A stretch of DNA of 64,000 nucleotides from Colocasia esculenta (lineage: Eukaryota; Streptophyta; Magnoliopsida; Alismatales; Araceae), in contig CM024757.1 of the NCBI GenBank assembly GCA_014218235.1, positions 148,999,371 to 149,063,370 of the forward strand, read 5' to 3'. The notes under the pieces are model-generated. The model was not told the DNA's origin. It saw nothing but the letters and a program-made list of their open reading frames with translations, and ran no database searches. The stretch's first letter is position 1. Each line of letters starts with the position of its first letter. Positions 10,037 to 23,015 of the stretch are shown piece by piece. The translations under genes were made by a program, and so were the position numbers.

Positions 10037-10579
10037 CCCCCCCGCCAGCTTGCGGTCGTCCCCCCCCCTCCTCCTTCCCGTCTCCCCCCACCCACCACCG
10101 GCGCCCCCACCCCCTCCTTCCCATCTCCACCCCCCGCCGGCTCGCCGGCATCCCCCCCTCCTCCTTCCCGTCTCTCCCCCCCCCCCCCCCCCCGCTGGCT
10201 TGCAGGCGTCCCCCCCTCCTCCTTCTCGTCTCCCCTCACCCACCACCGGCGCCCCCACCCCCTCCTTCCCGTCTCCACCCCCCGCCGGCTCGCCGGCATC
10301 CCCACCCCTCATCCTTCCCATCTCCCCCCACCCCTGCCGGCATCCCCCCCCCTCCTCCATCCCATCTCGCCGGCGTCCCCCCCCCCCCTCCTCCTTCCCG
10401 TCTCCCCCTGCACCCCCCCCCCCCCCCCATCACACAAGGTCTTTAACAAATAAAAAAAGCACTCCTTACCAACACATAAAATTACTTTTTTACAATTTTA
10501 AAATTTTAGTAGAAATAGAAACATCCTTAATTTTTAGATAGAAATAGTTTTTTAAAAAAAATTACTTCCAAACACCCTA
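9743..10579. mobile_element. PIF/Harbinger-like non-autonomous element, 837 bp
   Basis: Terminal inverted repeats TAGGGTGTTTGG...CCAAACACCCTA are flanked by TTA on both sides (9740-9742 and 10580-10582), the target preference of PIF/Harbinger transposons. The interior carries no transposase. It consists of AT-rich subterminal DNA around a GC-rich, C-rich minisatellite. Long ORFs across the minisatellite on both strands are low-complexity artefacts. Confidence 0.7.
9915..10435. repeat. Pyrimidine-rich GC minisatellite
   Basis: Imperfect repeats of 'cctccttcccgtctccccc', 'cgccggctcgccggc' and 'caccaccggcgcccccacc', with a CT dinucleotide run at about 10003-10033. The plus strand is almost purine-free over long stretches. 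The minus strand is G-rich with many GGG tracts. Confidence 0.9.
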
Positions 10580-10624
10580 TTAGTTTTTTTAATTTAAACA
10601 CAAATATAGTACTTAATAAAATAT

Positions 10625-13590
10625 TGGGAAAGACATTAGTTTTCCGTTGCAAATCCTGGCAAGGTGTAAGAGTTTAGGAAAGGGCGAGGTCTACTTAAGG
10701 ATGAGAACTAGTGCTAAGGTTATTACTGTTGTTGTTGGAAAAGTCAACCTGTGGATAGTTAGTGGAGAGACATTTATATTGGACATATACTATTTTGTAT
10801 TCTCTATCATGAAGAACATTATTTTTGTTTCATATTTGAACCAAGTAGGATACAATTTCTTTTTGAGAACAATTATTCTTCTATATTCTTGAATGATAAA
10901 ATCATTGGTAGAGAAATATTGACAAATAATTTGTTTATATTAGATGTTGCTCTATATGTTATGAATATATATAGTCTATAAGAGGAAGAGAGATGAGATG
11001 AATAACACATACTTTTGACATTGTAGGCTAGATCAAATGCTGCTAAAGGATAGACGCTTAGATTCAAAAGATTATGAAACATATGCGACTTGCGAATCTT
11101 ACCTTTAAGGGAAATTGACCAACTCACCTTTTATTGAAACTGGAGAGAGAGTCACTGAATTATTAGAACTCATACAAACCAATGTATATAGACCTATGTC
11201 CACATAGGCCAGAGGTGGGTATTCTTATTTCATTACATTCACTGATGACCTCTTAAGGTATGGATATGTATACCTAATGAAGTATAAGTTTAAGTGTTTT
11301 GAGAAATTCAGAGAATATAAGAATGAAGTTGAGAAGCAGATTGGAAAGAGTATTAAAACTCTTTGATCAGATCGAAGAGGAGAGTCCTTAAGTACAAAGT
11401 TCATCCAATTCCTCAAGGACCATGAGATATTATCTCAATGGACTTTTCATTATACACCACGACTCAATGGTATATTTAAAAGGAGGAACTACAACATTGT
11501 TGAACATGGTGCTATCTATGATGAGCTTTGCGGACCTACCTATGTCATTTTGGAGATACACCCTAGAGACTGCAGTTTACCTTCTAAATAGGGTTTCGAC
11601 TAAGGCGATAGTGTCTACTCCATATGAGATATGAAAAGAGAAGAAGTTCAATTTTAAAGTTGTTAAGATTTGGGGCTACCCTGCTCATGTTAAGAGACAC
11701 AATCTCAATAAGTTGGAATCAAGGACGGAATAATTCATGTTTGTGGGATACTCCAAGGAAACTTGTATTATTTAAATTACTTTGAGGAACAAAAGGTCTA
11801 TGTTGACAAGAGGGTGGTGTTTCTTGAAAAGGAACACATTCTTGATGGAAACAATGGGAGCATAATAGAATTGAGTGAGGTTGGAGAACCTAGCTCTAGC
11901 ACCATTTTGCAAGAAGAATCTATTCAGGTACCTATTACACACAATCCAACCTTTTGTAGGCCAAGTAGAGTTCCTACCTCTCTTGAAAGATGTTTGAGAT
12001 ATATAATGGGATATGACTTTAAAGATATTGATCCTCAGACTTATGAGGAGGTTATTACTAGTATAGACTCCAAAAAGTGGCAAGGCCATGAATTCTGATA
12101 TGGATTCCATGTACTCTAACATTGTTTGGAACCTAGTTGATCCACTTGAGGGTATTGTACCCATTGGATGCAAGTGGATCTTTAAGAAGAAGATTGTAGT
12201 AGATGGAAAGTAGAGATCTATTAGCCAAGGCTTGTGGCTAGAGAATATTGCAAAAGCAAGGCTTTGACTATGACGAAACCTTCTCACCAATCGCCATGTT
12301 GAAATCCATCAGCATTCTTCTGGCCATTGTAGCACACCATGATTATAAAATTTAACAGATGGATGTAAAAATTGCGTTCCTCAATGACAACTTCGAGGAA
12401 GACGTATATATGATACAACCTAAAGGATTTGTGTTTAAGAAAAGTCCAAATAAGGTGTGCAGGTTGCTTAGATCTATTTATGGATTAAAGCAAGTTCTTC
12501 AAAGTTGGAACATAAGATTTGATAAGGAAATTAGATTTTATGACTTCGTTAAAAATGAAGACGAGCCTTGTGTGTATAGGAAGGTAGGTGGGAGAACTAT
12601 CACCTTCTTGGTGTTATATGTGGATGACATCCTTATCATTAGGAATGATGTTGAAATGTTATCCACAGTGAAGGCTTGATTATCATAGAATTTCTCCATG
12701 AAGGACTTAGGGGGAGCATATGCATTTTGAAGATTCAGATCTATAGTTATAGATCCAAGATGATGCTTGACTTATCCCAGTCCAAGTACATAGACACCAA
12801 TGTCAAAAAGTTTGACATGGATAAGTCCAAGAGAGGTTTCGTACCTGTAAGACATTGAATCTCACATTTTAGGAGTACGTCCCCAAACACTCAAGAAGAA
12901 AAGGCAAACATGGATAGAATTACATATACCTCTGCAATAGGGTCTATCATGTATGCGATTCTATGCACTAGGCCTGATGTAACGTATGCTCTAAGTGTTA
13001 CAAGCAAATATTAGGCGGATCCATATTTGGAACACTGGAAGGCAGTAAAGTGTATCCTTAAGTTCTTGAGAAGGACTAAGGATCTTTTACTGATATATGG
13101 ATGATGTAGCCTTAAGGTTGAAGGCTACACAAACTCAAGTTTCTAGTCCGATGTCGATGATAGCATGTCTAACTCAGGGTATGTGTCTATCTTAAATAGA
13201 GGAGCAGTAATTTGAATGAGTTCCAAGCAAGAGATTACTATTAACTCAACCACTTAAGCGGAGTACATTGCTACAGTAGAAGCAACAAAAGAGACAATTT
13301 GGATGAAGAAGTTCATCATAGATCGGGGAGTCATGCCGAGCAGTGAAGAGCCGATTCCATTATTTTGCAACAACAATGGGGTGATTGCTCAATCAATGGA
13401 ACCAAGGTCTCATAAGATGTCTAAGTACATTCTAAGAAGGTTCCACTTCAATAGAGAGATCGTGGCCTGTGGCAATGTAGCAGTGGAAAGAGTTCCATCC
13501 GGACAACATTGCAGATCCCCTGACGAAGCCACTAACTCAGATTGTTTTTTAGGGACATCGTGGTCTTATAGGGATCAAACATGTTGGTGA
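10625..13590 (+). pseudogene. Copia A: decayed Ty1/copia pol
   Basis: Fragments in the canonical copia order lie on the plus strand with many stops and frameshifts. The GAG-pre-integrase region is about 10740-11130. The integrase core (GGYSYFITFTDDLLRYGYVY) is about 11215-11640. The connection region is 11763-12098. Reverse transcriptase is about 12110-12700, with MDVKIAFLN and the catalytic YVDDIL. RNase H is about 12900-13590, with AEYIATVEATKE. Gag and the 5' LTR are missing. The 5' end may be a deletion, because non-element DNA and the PIF-like element lie immediately upstream. The degree of decay marks it as one of the oldest insertions here. Confidence 0.85.
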
Positions 13591-13603
13591 CTGGCTTTAG
13601 GTC

Positions 13604-14445
13604 AAGTGGGAGATTGCTAGTTATAAGTGTCCAACAAGTCAATTCACATAAGTGATGTCACTTGTAATATTATATAAATATCTTTTGGTAATAATATTAA
13701 TTGCACTTTCTCACTATATATTATATGTGTGTGTGATGTTTTATAATGTAATGTCTATGGGTCAATACAATGGGAATTAGATCATGATGAGATCATGATA
13801 ATGAGACCAATACTTTTTAAATGTGGATCCTAAATATTCCCGATCATAGGTTACTCGAGAAGGACAATCAAGATAATCAGATAGATCAGTGTGCTATATA
13901 CATGTCCATATGATGGAGGCAGTTGGTCTCATAGCTGTTTATGTGGAAACACTAGGATGTAGTGCAGGTGCTCTATAGAGAATGATTTCACTAAATGATT
14001 TGCTCTCAAAATGTTGTATGGTTGATGGTACCTAATTATTAGATAACGATATTGTGGTCTCAGTTGTGTAACTAGTCCTTGGACTTGCGACACCAAAGAT
14101 GTCTTGTTTGAGTACTCCATTCTTTGATATTGAACTTATAAGTCTGGAAGTTTTAGATCTAGTACAGCTACTTATTAAGAATGATAGCCAACCATACGAA
14201 GATAATTGAGTTTCAATGAAGGATCATTCGCTCTCAGTATCCTGGGAGGAATATCCTATGTGTTCTTACTCAAACAAATCTCTGGCTAGGGTCAATTGGA
14301 TTGAGGAGTTCTTTGGGAGAATTCAATATGAGTAATACTCGATTGTATTCTGTATAGGCCTGACAGCACCATGCCTATTATACTGTCTCCGAGTATTAGA
14401 TGGATGAGGGACTAAAGGTACATGGTAACTATGAGTAGAAAGGAT
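13604..14445 (+). mobile_element. Copia A polypurine tract and 3' LTR, first part
   Basis: The tract aagtgggaga at 13604-13613 follows RNase H and immediately precedes an LTR-like start (TGCTAGTTAT, about 13615). The LTR runs non-coding to 14445, where Sire1 is inserted. The sequence after Sire1 (32694-32746) is its likely continuation. Confidence 0.65.
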
Positions 14446-15553
14446 TGTTGAACCACTCATATATTTTATCCTTTTATTTTGGTGATAACAAAACTTCATA
14501 ATTATCATAAATAACATGAATATATTTATTACCATTTTTTAAGATTATCTATGCATAAGAAATAACATGTTTTATTCGAAGCATCAACTTCATCATGCAT
14601 GTTTTTATCATGATCAGTCGAAGCTTACTTCGTCATATATGAATCTAGCTTCATCATATCCGAAGTCCACTTCGTCATATCCGAAGCTGGCACTTGTTTT
14701 TATCTTCATCAATGAAGTTACACTTCGTCATATCCGAAGCTTCACTTCGACTGACTGCGTTATTTCTTCATCAGTTGAAGTTTCTTCATGAGTCGATGTT
14801 GGCAGTAGAAGTGAGATATCGATAGTTGACCATTTCCTCATCAGTCGAAGTCGCCAGTTGATGTTTCTTCATGAATCGATGTTGGCAGTCGAAGTGAGAT
14901 ATCGATTTCTGAACATTTCCTCATTAGTCAAAGTCACCAGTCGAAGTTGACATCGATTGTCTTCATGAACATCGATTGTTGTTATGTTTAAACATCTATT
15001 GCCTTTGAATCTATCAATTGCTAACCATTTTCATCGCCAGTCGAAGTGTATATCGATTGCTGACTATTTGTACATCGATTGATGTTTAACTTAAACATTG
15101 ATTGTCATTTAAACATCAATTGTCTTTAAACATTGATTGCCTTCATAAACATCGATTGTCTTTATAAAACTTCGATTGCTTCATAAAACATCGATTGCTT
15201 TTGAAATATCGATTGCCCTTGTGAAATATCGATTGCATTTAAATAAACATCGATTGCCTCTACATTATAAATGTTTCAAAATGACTGTGGTGCTAAATGA
15301 AAGTTCAAATGTACTTCATATGTTTAACTTATTATTTCTCTGTTTGACTGAAGATCTTTATGTTGTCTATCCTTCAGGCTAGGTGAGATGTTGTCAGTAG
15401 AAAAAATGGAAGCAAAGCAAGGTATGGCTATCTGTCAGAAAACTTCTCTAGCCTAAAATGTTCCTATTTTGCATTAAATGTTTGCAAGACTATTCTACTC
15501 CTAGTCAAAACATCTTCGACCTTCTATTAGCATCCGTTAGACACATGAAGATG
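14446..15553 (+). mobile_element. Sire1 5' LTR, first part
   Basis: It aligns with 29388-30476 of the 3' LTR. It is interrupted at 15553 by the Tekay-like element and resumes at 25879. Confidence 0.85.
14565..15265. repeat. TCGAAG / CATCGATTG array in Sire1 5' LTR
   Basis: The first half has repeated catatccgaagc, gtcgaagt and cttcgtcatatcc words. The second half has about twenty variants of acatcgattg. The cores are the palindromes TCGA and ATCGAT. The same array occurs in the 3' LTR at 29515-30190. Confidence 0.9.
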
Positions 15554-18431
15554 TGTAGCAACCCATAATTTTTAAATAAATAAATAAATAGAAATATTAA
15601 AGAAATGTGATTTAATTAAAACCCAATAAGCAAAAATAAGTAATGGGCTTTGATAAATGGTTCATATAAAAGTTATAGGGCCAAAAGAAGAGTTTTTAAG
15701 AGAGAGAATAAAAGAAAATACTATGAAATTCATAACTCTATTATTTACTAATTAAAAAAGGGCTAGTAAATCACTAATATGACTCATATATATCTAAAAT
15801 GGACTTTTAACCCTACCCCAACATGCTAGCCACAAAGTTGGAGTCCCATCCTAATCCAATTAGGAGGATTAATGCTAGGAAGACAAGATAAATATGGAAA
15901 TTCAGAGTTAAAGAGAAGTTAGAGTTGTATTAGGAATTAACAATGCTAGATGTATAAATGAACCCCCAAACCCTTCATGGCTGACCCTATTGCTCTGCTT
16001 GAACTTCTTGGACGAGGAGGAGAGGCCATAGGAGGAGGGAATCATGGGAAGAAGGCTACTAGAAGATCTACAAGCCTATTCTTCATGTTCTTAGCCCTAG
16101 GAGTTACATCATCCAAAGGTAGGCAATCTTACAAGAAAAATTAAATTAAATTCGTCTATAGGTTGTTCTTGATCTCAGGAACAAAAGCCCTCTCTTTTCC
16201 CCAATTTCTATCATCCCTATCACGTCAATTTCATGTTTGAAGTTCTATTAAGAATATGTACCCGACCGATCATGTTCATCTTAAATCCCTATATATGCTT
16301 GATCTCGTGCCATGAAATTTTACTGTACATGTTACATGATGTCAGGAAGATATTGACATACTCTTCCCTAATTTCTATCAAGTACCCTTTTCGAATTAAT
16401 TTCTTTTTCATCACTGTGTCATGTTCTATGTTCGTTGTAAAGAACCTGATCATAACATGTTGATACCATACTAAGATTCAAATTACTCTTTACTGTTTAT
16501 ACTCCTACAAGTCTAGTTTCGTTTAAACTTGTTTCATGATTTTTCATCAAGTGTATGTTGAGATTTCTATTTTTAATTACCCCTGTGTCAAACCCTTGGA
16601 GGATTGGACCTCAATCCAAGGAATTTTGATTTCCCTCTCGGGCTCGGGCAAAACCCTTGTGAACGTAACAGCCCGATAGGTCGCGTTCTCAACCGGGTCG
16701 CGATAGGTTATCGTGTTGCATTCTTAACATGACGGGACCCTGTGTCAAGTTCTTTCTACCTGTCCCAGGGACCTTGTCGCATTCCTTTAAAGACCCTGTC
16801 GCGACATGAATTGACTCCGTCGAGTTCCTTTAAAGGGTACGTTACGTTCATGTCTTTTGCACTAAAACCATAGATTTTTCATGTTCTTGTCTTATTGCAG
16901 TGTCTATGCATCTTGTTAATATAGAAAATGCAGTAAACAGTTCATGCAATTTTGATCATGTAATAATGCTATTAAAAGTCATACAGTTGATCTTCTCATA
17001 TCTATGATTTCTCTAACACATGCACACACTTGAAACCATTCAATAGGACTTGCCATGGTATTAAGATACTCCATAATACATCTGGTAATTTACTTCAATA
17101 ATTGCATAGCATTACCCTATTTTAATAATGAACATGTCTTTGTTTCTCGCATTGTTTTGGAACACCATTACCGATGCTCCGTTGTTCTAGAATTCCTCTA
17201 GAACGTCGAGCAACATGTTTCTTTACACACTTCTCTCTTGACAAATTGGAACCTCTCTATTGGACATTTCGTTCTAGCAGACTAGGAACCTTTATGTTAA
17301 GGCCTCCATAGGTCTCGCACTCTGTGGATTCCCTCCTGGAGACTGAGCTGGTTGTACCATCAATACCTATATTAACCATAGGGATCAACATGATCCAAGC
17401 GGCCTCAGATTTCTCTCTTACCTTGGGATCATGTCGGACCTCTGGACTGTGTTCGTAGTACGGCCAGTGGGAAATTAGTGAATTTAACCAGACTGCCAGC
17501 ACCAATCATGTGTGTTGTGCAATTGTTACTATTGCCTGTTTAACGTTGCTTTACGTGCATTGACCTATAGTTATCATCTATACACTATTCGCTCATCTAT
17601 TCACGTTCTCTCTATACTCTCGTCTATTCTTCAATTACTATCATATATTCTTGGTACTCTCTATGGCCATTTGACTGATTGTCTAACGATAATAAACATG
17701 GCTAATGCTTAGGATTATAAAAGGGGCCCGATATGGTCTTGGGAGGTGTGCCCAAAAGTGCTATTTGCCCCCGGGAATTAATTGACCAGAGTGTTTGGCA
17801 TTACACTCAAGTGCTATCTATCTCGTCTTTCTAATGACAATTAAAGTGTTACACTATACTCGACTCGTTGTGCTATGTGATATCATGAACTATATTGTGC
17901 TATTTGTGCTATGGCCATCTTGGCTCTGTGCTATACTTGACACTTGTGTTATTTGAATCATGCTATGGTACTATTACTTTCTCGACATTACTTGACTCTC
18001 ACTCTATCATTAGATACTCTGCTCTTTAATACATTAATCATTTAAAACATGCATGACTATGAGATTCAAGTCCTACTGGGCGTTATCTCTTACCCTGCGT
18101 TATTTGACATGTGTTCTCAGGTGAGACCGAGGAGGATACCTACACTCATGAGGATGGGGATGACCAGGAGTGAATCAAGAGCGCCCTAGCATTCTAGCAT
18201 CATATTAGAGTCTTAGTTTAGTCCTTTATTTCTATTCAATGTAATGATGTCATTTGGGCCATAAGTATTGGCTCTGAATTAGTGATTGTAATAAACATTA
18301 GTGGAATTATCAATGACATACATTTGATTTAGTATTATTCAACTGTCCAATGGATTGATGTCTATTATACGCTCTATACTCTCTTACTTGTAACTGCATC
18401 ACGTTCCGATATTCCTCATCATGGCGTGACA
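15554..18431 (+). mobile_element. Tekay C 5' LTR
   Basis: 2878 bp, TG...CA ends. At about 16640-16860 it contains a CG-rich block with repeated 'gtcgcgttcctttaaag'-type words, which corresponds to the palindromic block at 1-260 and the GC block at 60490-60690. Further on are many 'gtgctat' words (about 17870-17970). Confidence 0.9.
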
Positions 18432-18437
18432 GTTTTG

Positions 18438-18449
18438 TGGTATCATAGC
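18438..18449 (+). other. Primer-binding site of Tekay C
   Basis: tggtatcatagc lies 6 bp after the 5' LTR and matches the initiator tRNA-Met type PBS (tggtatcagagc) with one difference. Confidence 0.85.
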
Positions 18450-18647
18450 TTATGACGTCTTAAGTGGATCTCTTAGGTCTAGGATGTTCTAAGATGGACT
18501 GCCTTGACTACTCGTTGACTATCATACCTATGTGAGAATTGGGTAGAACTAGGGTTAACATTTAAAAGATATTCACACACGCACTAATTTAATTTTGCAT
18601 CAATAAATTAATGTTAAGTTATTTTTGTAGGAAATTAAGCATTTAAG

Positions 18648-19620
18648 ATGGTTGTTGAACATGCTCAAATGAGGGGCATGTAACAAACTATTTAGGATCT
18701 CACACGTGCTCTTCTGCAAGCCTCACAAGGCGAGGGAAATCGCGGGGCAGGTGAACTGCATTGCAAATTCAGAAGCATGAATCCACCTGGATTCAACGGT
18801 ACGATAGATCCAGATGAAGCCGAGCACTGGCTTAAGGAGACGAAAAGAATTTTTCGTGTCATGCAATGTACGACAGGAGACAAGCTACTGCTAGCTACTT
18901 TTCAACTAGAAAGAGATACCCACACCTAGTGGGAGTCTGTGGAAACGACTAGAGCTGATGGTTAATTCATTTGGAACGAGTTCAAAGAAGCATTCAACTC
19001 CAAGAACTCTTCTGAATGCGTTCAAGAAAGGAAGGCCGTGGAATTTGCTGCTCTTAAATAGCAGAGCCTTTCTATGGCTAAATATGAAGCACAATTCTCC
19101 AATTTGACACGCTACGCCGATCATCTGGTTAACACTCAAAGGATGAAGACTAAGCATTTTCTTAATGAGCTCAAGCCGCATTACTCGCACAACTAGCCCC
19201 TCTCGACATCTAAACTTATGTCGAGATGGTTAAGAAAGCTCAACTCCTAGATGATGCTACTGATTTCACCAATCGTATCAAGGGGAGATTCATAAAGAAG
19301 GAGATGACACTTGGCTCTTCAAATGCAAAGCCGACTAATGGAAAGAAGAGACCTTTCAACAACACTGAAGGGTCAAGTCATGAGAAGAAGCCGAGGGTAA
19401 ATATACCAACTATTTCAGAAAAAGGCAACTGCAAACACAGTGACAAGCCAGGTCACATGGCCGACGAGTGTTGGAGAAAGGTTGGTGCATGTTTGCGTTG
19501 TGGTAGTCGCGAACATCGCATCCCCGAATGCCCCCTACTCAAAGAACATGAGAAACACACTAATGTGCCAAAGAAACAAGGTAGACTGCAAGCCCTGCGA
19601 GATAAAGAAACCACTAAATA
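18648..19620 (+). pseudogene. Tekay C gag (capsid and two zinc knuckles)
   Basis: Gag starts near 18648. NPPGFNGTIDPDEAEHWL (about 18782) is the typical start of the plant retrotransposon gag domain. Several in-frame stops follow (for example in ...DTHT-stop-WES and ...ADG-stop-FIW). Two zinc-knuckle-like motifs lie at about 19430-19535: CKHSDKPGHMADEC, whose first Cys pair is imperfect, and CLRCGSREHRIPEC. The role would be assembly of the particle and RNA packaging. Confidence 0.8.
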
Positions 19621-19654
19621 AGTTGGAGTGGTTGAAGGTACATTACAAGTTTTC

Positions 19655-19950
19655 TCCTAATCAGCATTTGTTTTGTTTGATACTGGCGCTACACATTTGT
19701 TCATATCTCAAAACTTTGCTGATACACTGAATGTTAAACTTGCATCTATGGGTTCTGAATTCTCTCTCACAACACCATTAGGAGAAAATTCCAAACTTAA
19801 CAAAATACTACCCACAAATTGATGTCATGGTAGGAGACCATAACTTGAAAGCTGATCTAGTATGCTTGCCTATGGACTCCTATGATGTGATTTTAGAAGC
19901 CGATTGGCTATCCACATATGGAGCAATTGTCGTATGAGAAAAGGGAAGGT
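19655..19950 (+). pseudogene. Tekay C aspartic protease
   Basis: The catalytic triplet is readable as FDTGATHLFIS at about 19672-19710, followed by a frameshift near 19800. The segment ends in the usual 'adWLsth/yga' region. It would cleave the Gag-Pol polyprotein. Confidence 0.7.
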
Positions 19951-20099
19951 TACATTTAGTGAAATCCCTAAGGTATCATTCACTGGGATTAGACACGAGA
20001 AACGAATGTCTCTTATCTCTGCCATACAAGCCCACAACATGATAAGGAAAGGTTGTATTGCTTTTCTTGAGGTTGTGGTGATTGAAAAGAAAGGATCCA

Positions 20100-21470
20100 A
20101 GATAGAAGACATACACATAGTCCAGGATTACCCTGATGTTTTTCCCAAAGAGCTTCCAGGAATTCCCTCTGAACGTGATATAAATTTCTCCATCGACCTG
20201 ATCCCTGGAGTTGCACCAGTGTCACGTCAACCCTATAGGATGTCACTTGCCGAGTTAAAAGAATTAAAGGCACAACTGATGGAGTTATTAGAAAAAGGGT
20301 TCATTAGACTAAGTACTTCCCCATGGGGAGCACCTATTCTATTTGTCAAGAAGAAGGATGGATCTATGAGATTATGCATTAACTACAGGCAACTGAATCA
20401 GTTAACAATAAAAAACAAGTATCCATTTCCTCGAATCGATGAACTCTTTGACCAGATATCTCCAAGATTGATCTCATATCTGGCTATCATCAAAAGAGAA
20501 TCAAGGACGATGACATCTACAAAACGGCTTTCAGGAGTAGGTATAGACACTATAAATTTATTGTTATGCCTTTTGGTCTGACCAATGCTCCTGCAACTTT
20601 CATGCAACTCATGAATAGCATATACCGACCCTTGATAAGTTTGTGGTCGTCTTCATTGATGATATTCTTATATACTCTAAGACCAAAGATGAGCATGAAG
20701 AACATTTGGAGATAGTTTTGCAAGTCCTACGCGATAACCAACTATATGCTAAACTGAGCAAATGTGAGTTCTGGCTCGAAGAAGTGTCATTCTTGGGCCA
20801 TGTCATCTCCAAGGATGGCATATCTATTGATCCCTCCAAAGTTGAAGTTGTGCTTAATTGGGATAGACCAACCAACATCACTGAGATTAGAAGCTTTTTG
20901 GAAGTGGCTGGCTATTACAGGCAGTTCATAAAAGACTTCTCTAAAATTGTTGTACCTCTCACTTGCCTTACACGAAAGGAGAATCCCTATGTTTGGAGCA
21001 AGGAGTGTGAGAAAACCTTCCAAATATTAAAAGATTGTTTAACCTCTGCCCCTGTTCTAGATCTCCCTCTCAGTCTATACTGATGCTTCGGGAATTGGTT
21101 TAGGTTGTGTGCTGATGCAGAAAGAGAAAGTCATTGCCTATTCTTCAAGACAACTAAAGACTTATGAAGTCAACTAGCCCGTACATGATCTAGAGTTGGT
21201 TATTATTGTCTTTGCATTAAAGATCTGGAGATATTATTTATATGGTGAGCAATTCACTGTCTATTCATATCACAAAATCTTGATGTATTTATTCTCTAAA
21301 AATGAACTCAACACGAGACAAAGGAGATGGCTTGAATATCTAAAAGACTTCGACTTCAACATCCAATATCATCCAGGAAAAGGTAATGCTCTGGCTGACG
21401 CCCTTAGTAGGAAGCCTATGGCATCCTTATCTAGTCTAATTCTTGGCAGGATGCAACTGCTAGAATAATT
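20100..21470 (+). pseudogene. Tekay C reverse transcriptase and RNase H
   Basis: RT starts at about 20120 (DYPDVFPKELPGIP) with WGAPILFVKKKDGSMRLCIN and, after a frameshift around 20460-20640, the catalytic FIDDILIYSK (about 20650). The connection subdomain follows to about 21060 (FLGHVISKDGI). RNase H is about 21064-21420, starting near YTDASGIGLGCV and ending GNALADALSRKP. At least two frameshifts and one stop (21177) break it. Confidence 0.85.
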
Positions 21471-21689
21471 CGCAAGGTTTGACTTGAATATTGAACAAAG
21501 AGATGATCGAGTCTTAGTTGCCAATATCAAAATTCAATCGGACATGCTTGTGGAGATCGAAGCCCAACCGAACAATGATCCATTCTTAGTTCCTGTTTAG
21601 GAGACCCTAGTAGAAAAACTAGATTTTGCTATAACCGAGGATGGAAGATTAGTATTCCAAGGTAGAACATGTATACCTGACAATGAAGA

Positions 21690-22973
21690 TCTCAAGAAGA
21701 AGCTAATAGAAAAACCAAGTACACTATTCATCCTGGCACTACCAAGATGTATCAAGACATAAAAAGAACATTTTGGTGGCCAAATATGAAAAGGGATGTT
21801 GTTGAGCATGCTGCTCATTGTCTTACTTTTCAGCAAGTGAGGGCAGAACACCGGCGCCCTGCAGATGTACTCAGACCTTTAGAAATCCCTAAGTGGAAGT
21901 GGGAAAGCATTGGCATGGACTTCATCATGGGTTTACCTAGGACTCTTGGTGGACTCGACGCCATATGGGTTATCATAGATTGACTAACTAAGTTTGCACA
22001 CTTTCTGCCAATTAAATGTAAGTGAACTGTGGATGTGTTAGCCGCTCTTTATGTGAAGGAGATAGTGAGACTGCATGGAGTTCCATCATCAATAGTCTCA
22101 GATCATGACCCAAGATTTATCTCTCATTTCTAGAAAGGACTACAATTTGCACTTGGTACTAAACTCAACTTTAGTATTGCTTTTCATCCACAAACAGATG
22201 GACAGACTGAGAGGACTAATCAAATTTTGGAAGACATGTTAAGAGCTTGCACAATAGACTTTGAAGGCTACTGGAATGAGCAATTACCTTTAATTGAGTT
22301 CGTCTACAACAATAGTTATCAGGCAAGTATAAAGATGGCTCCATTTGAAGCACTATATGGTAGAAGTTGTAGATCATCCGTATGCTGGACTGAAGTTGGT
22401 AAACAATAATGGTTAGGTACTGACATGGTACAAGCTACAACCAAGGACACTCAGGTGATCGGAGATCGGCTCAAGATCGCTCAATCCAGACAAAAGAGCT
22501 ATGCCGACAAGAGAAGGAGAGACTTAGAATTTCAAGTGGGAGATCATGTACTTCTAAAAGTATCTCCTACTCGTGGAATTCAAAGATTTGGAGTCAAAGG
22601 GAAGCTATGTCCAAGATTCATTGGCCCTTTCAAAGTGCTCGCAAGGGTTGGTGAAGTCGCATACCGACTGACGTTGCCCCCACATTTAGCGTTTGTACAC
22701 AATGTATTCCATGTCTCAATACTCAGGAAGTACGTGTATGATTCTACCCATATCATACAACATGAATACTTAGTGCTGCATAGAGATATGACTTATAAAG
22801 AAAAGCTAATCAAAATACTGGATCGAAAACTACAACAACTCAGGAACCTGTCTATACCTGTAGTAAAGGTTCTATGAAATAATCGTGGAGTAGAAGAAGC
22901 CACATAGGAACCCGAATCAACAATGAGGCAGAACTACTCCGACATATTCGGTAAGAAATTCTCCCTATTATGA
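21690..22973 (+). pseudogene. Tekay C integrase with chromodomain-like C-terminus
   Basis: Integrase zinc-binding and core regions are readable (FWWPNMKRDVVEHAAHCLTF, then GMDFIMGLPRT, then FHPQTDGQTERTNQILEDML). A GPF/Y-like region (RFIGPFKVLARVGEVAYRL) and a degenerate chromodomain-like end at about 22790-22950 follow, typical of the Tekay/Del lineage of chromoviruses. Stops at about 21980, 22022, 22132, 22407, 22875 and 22905 interrupt it. Several sit where related proteins have Trp, Arg or Gln, which fits C-to-T or G-to-A decay. Confidence 0.85.
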
Positions 22974-23004
22974 TCATATGAATTTGAGGACCAAATTCTC
23001 TTTA

Positions 23005-23015
23005 AGACGGGAGGA
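23005..23015 (+). other. Polypurine tract of Tekay C
   Basis: The purine run gacgggagga directly precedes the 3' LTR start TGTAGC at 23016. Confidence 0.85.

Noticed and set aside
9840..10541. Long open frames on both strands (up to 210 codons)
   Set aside because: They lie entirely in a C-rich minisatellite, are open in several frames at once, and encode only Pro/Ser or Gly/Arg low complexity.
14441..14445. aggat/aggtc as the Sire1 target duplication
   Set aside because: Only 3 of 5 bases agree. Not counted as a confirmed duplication.
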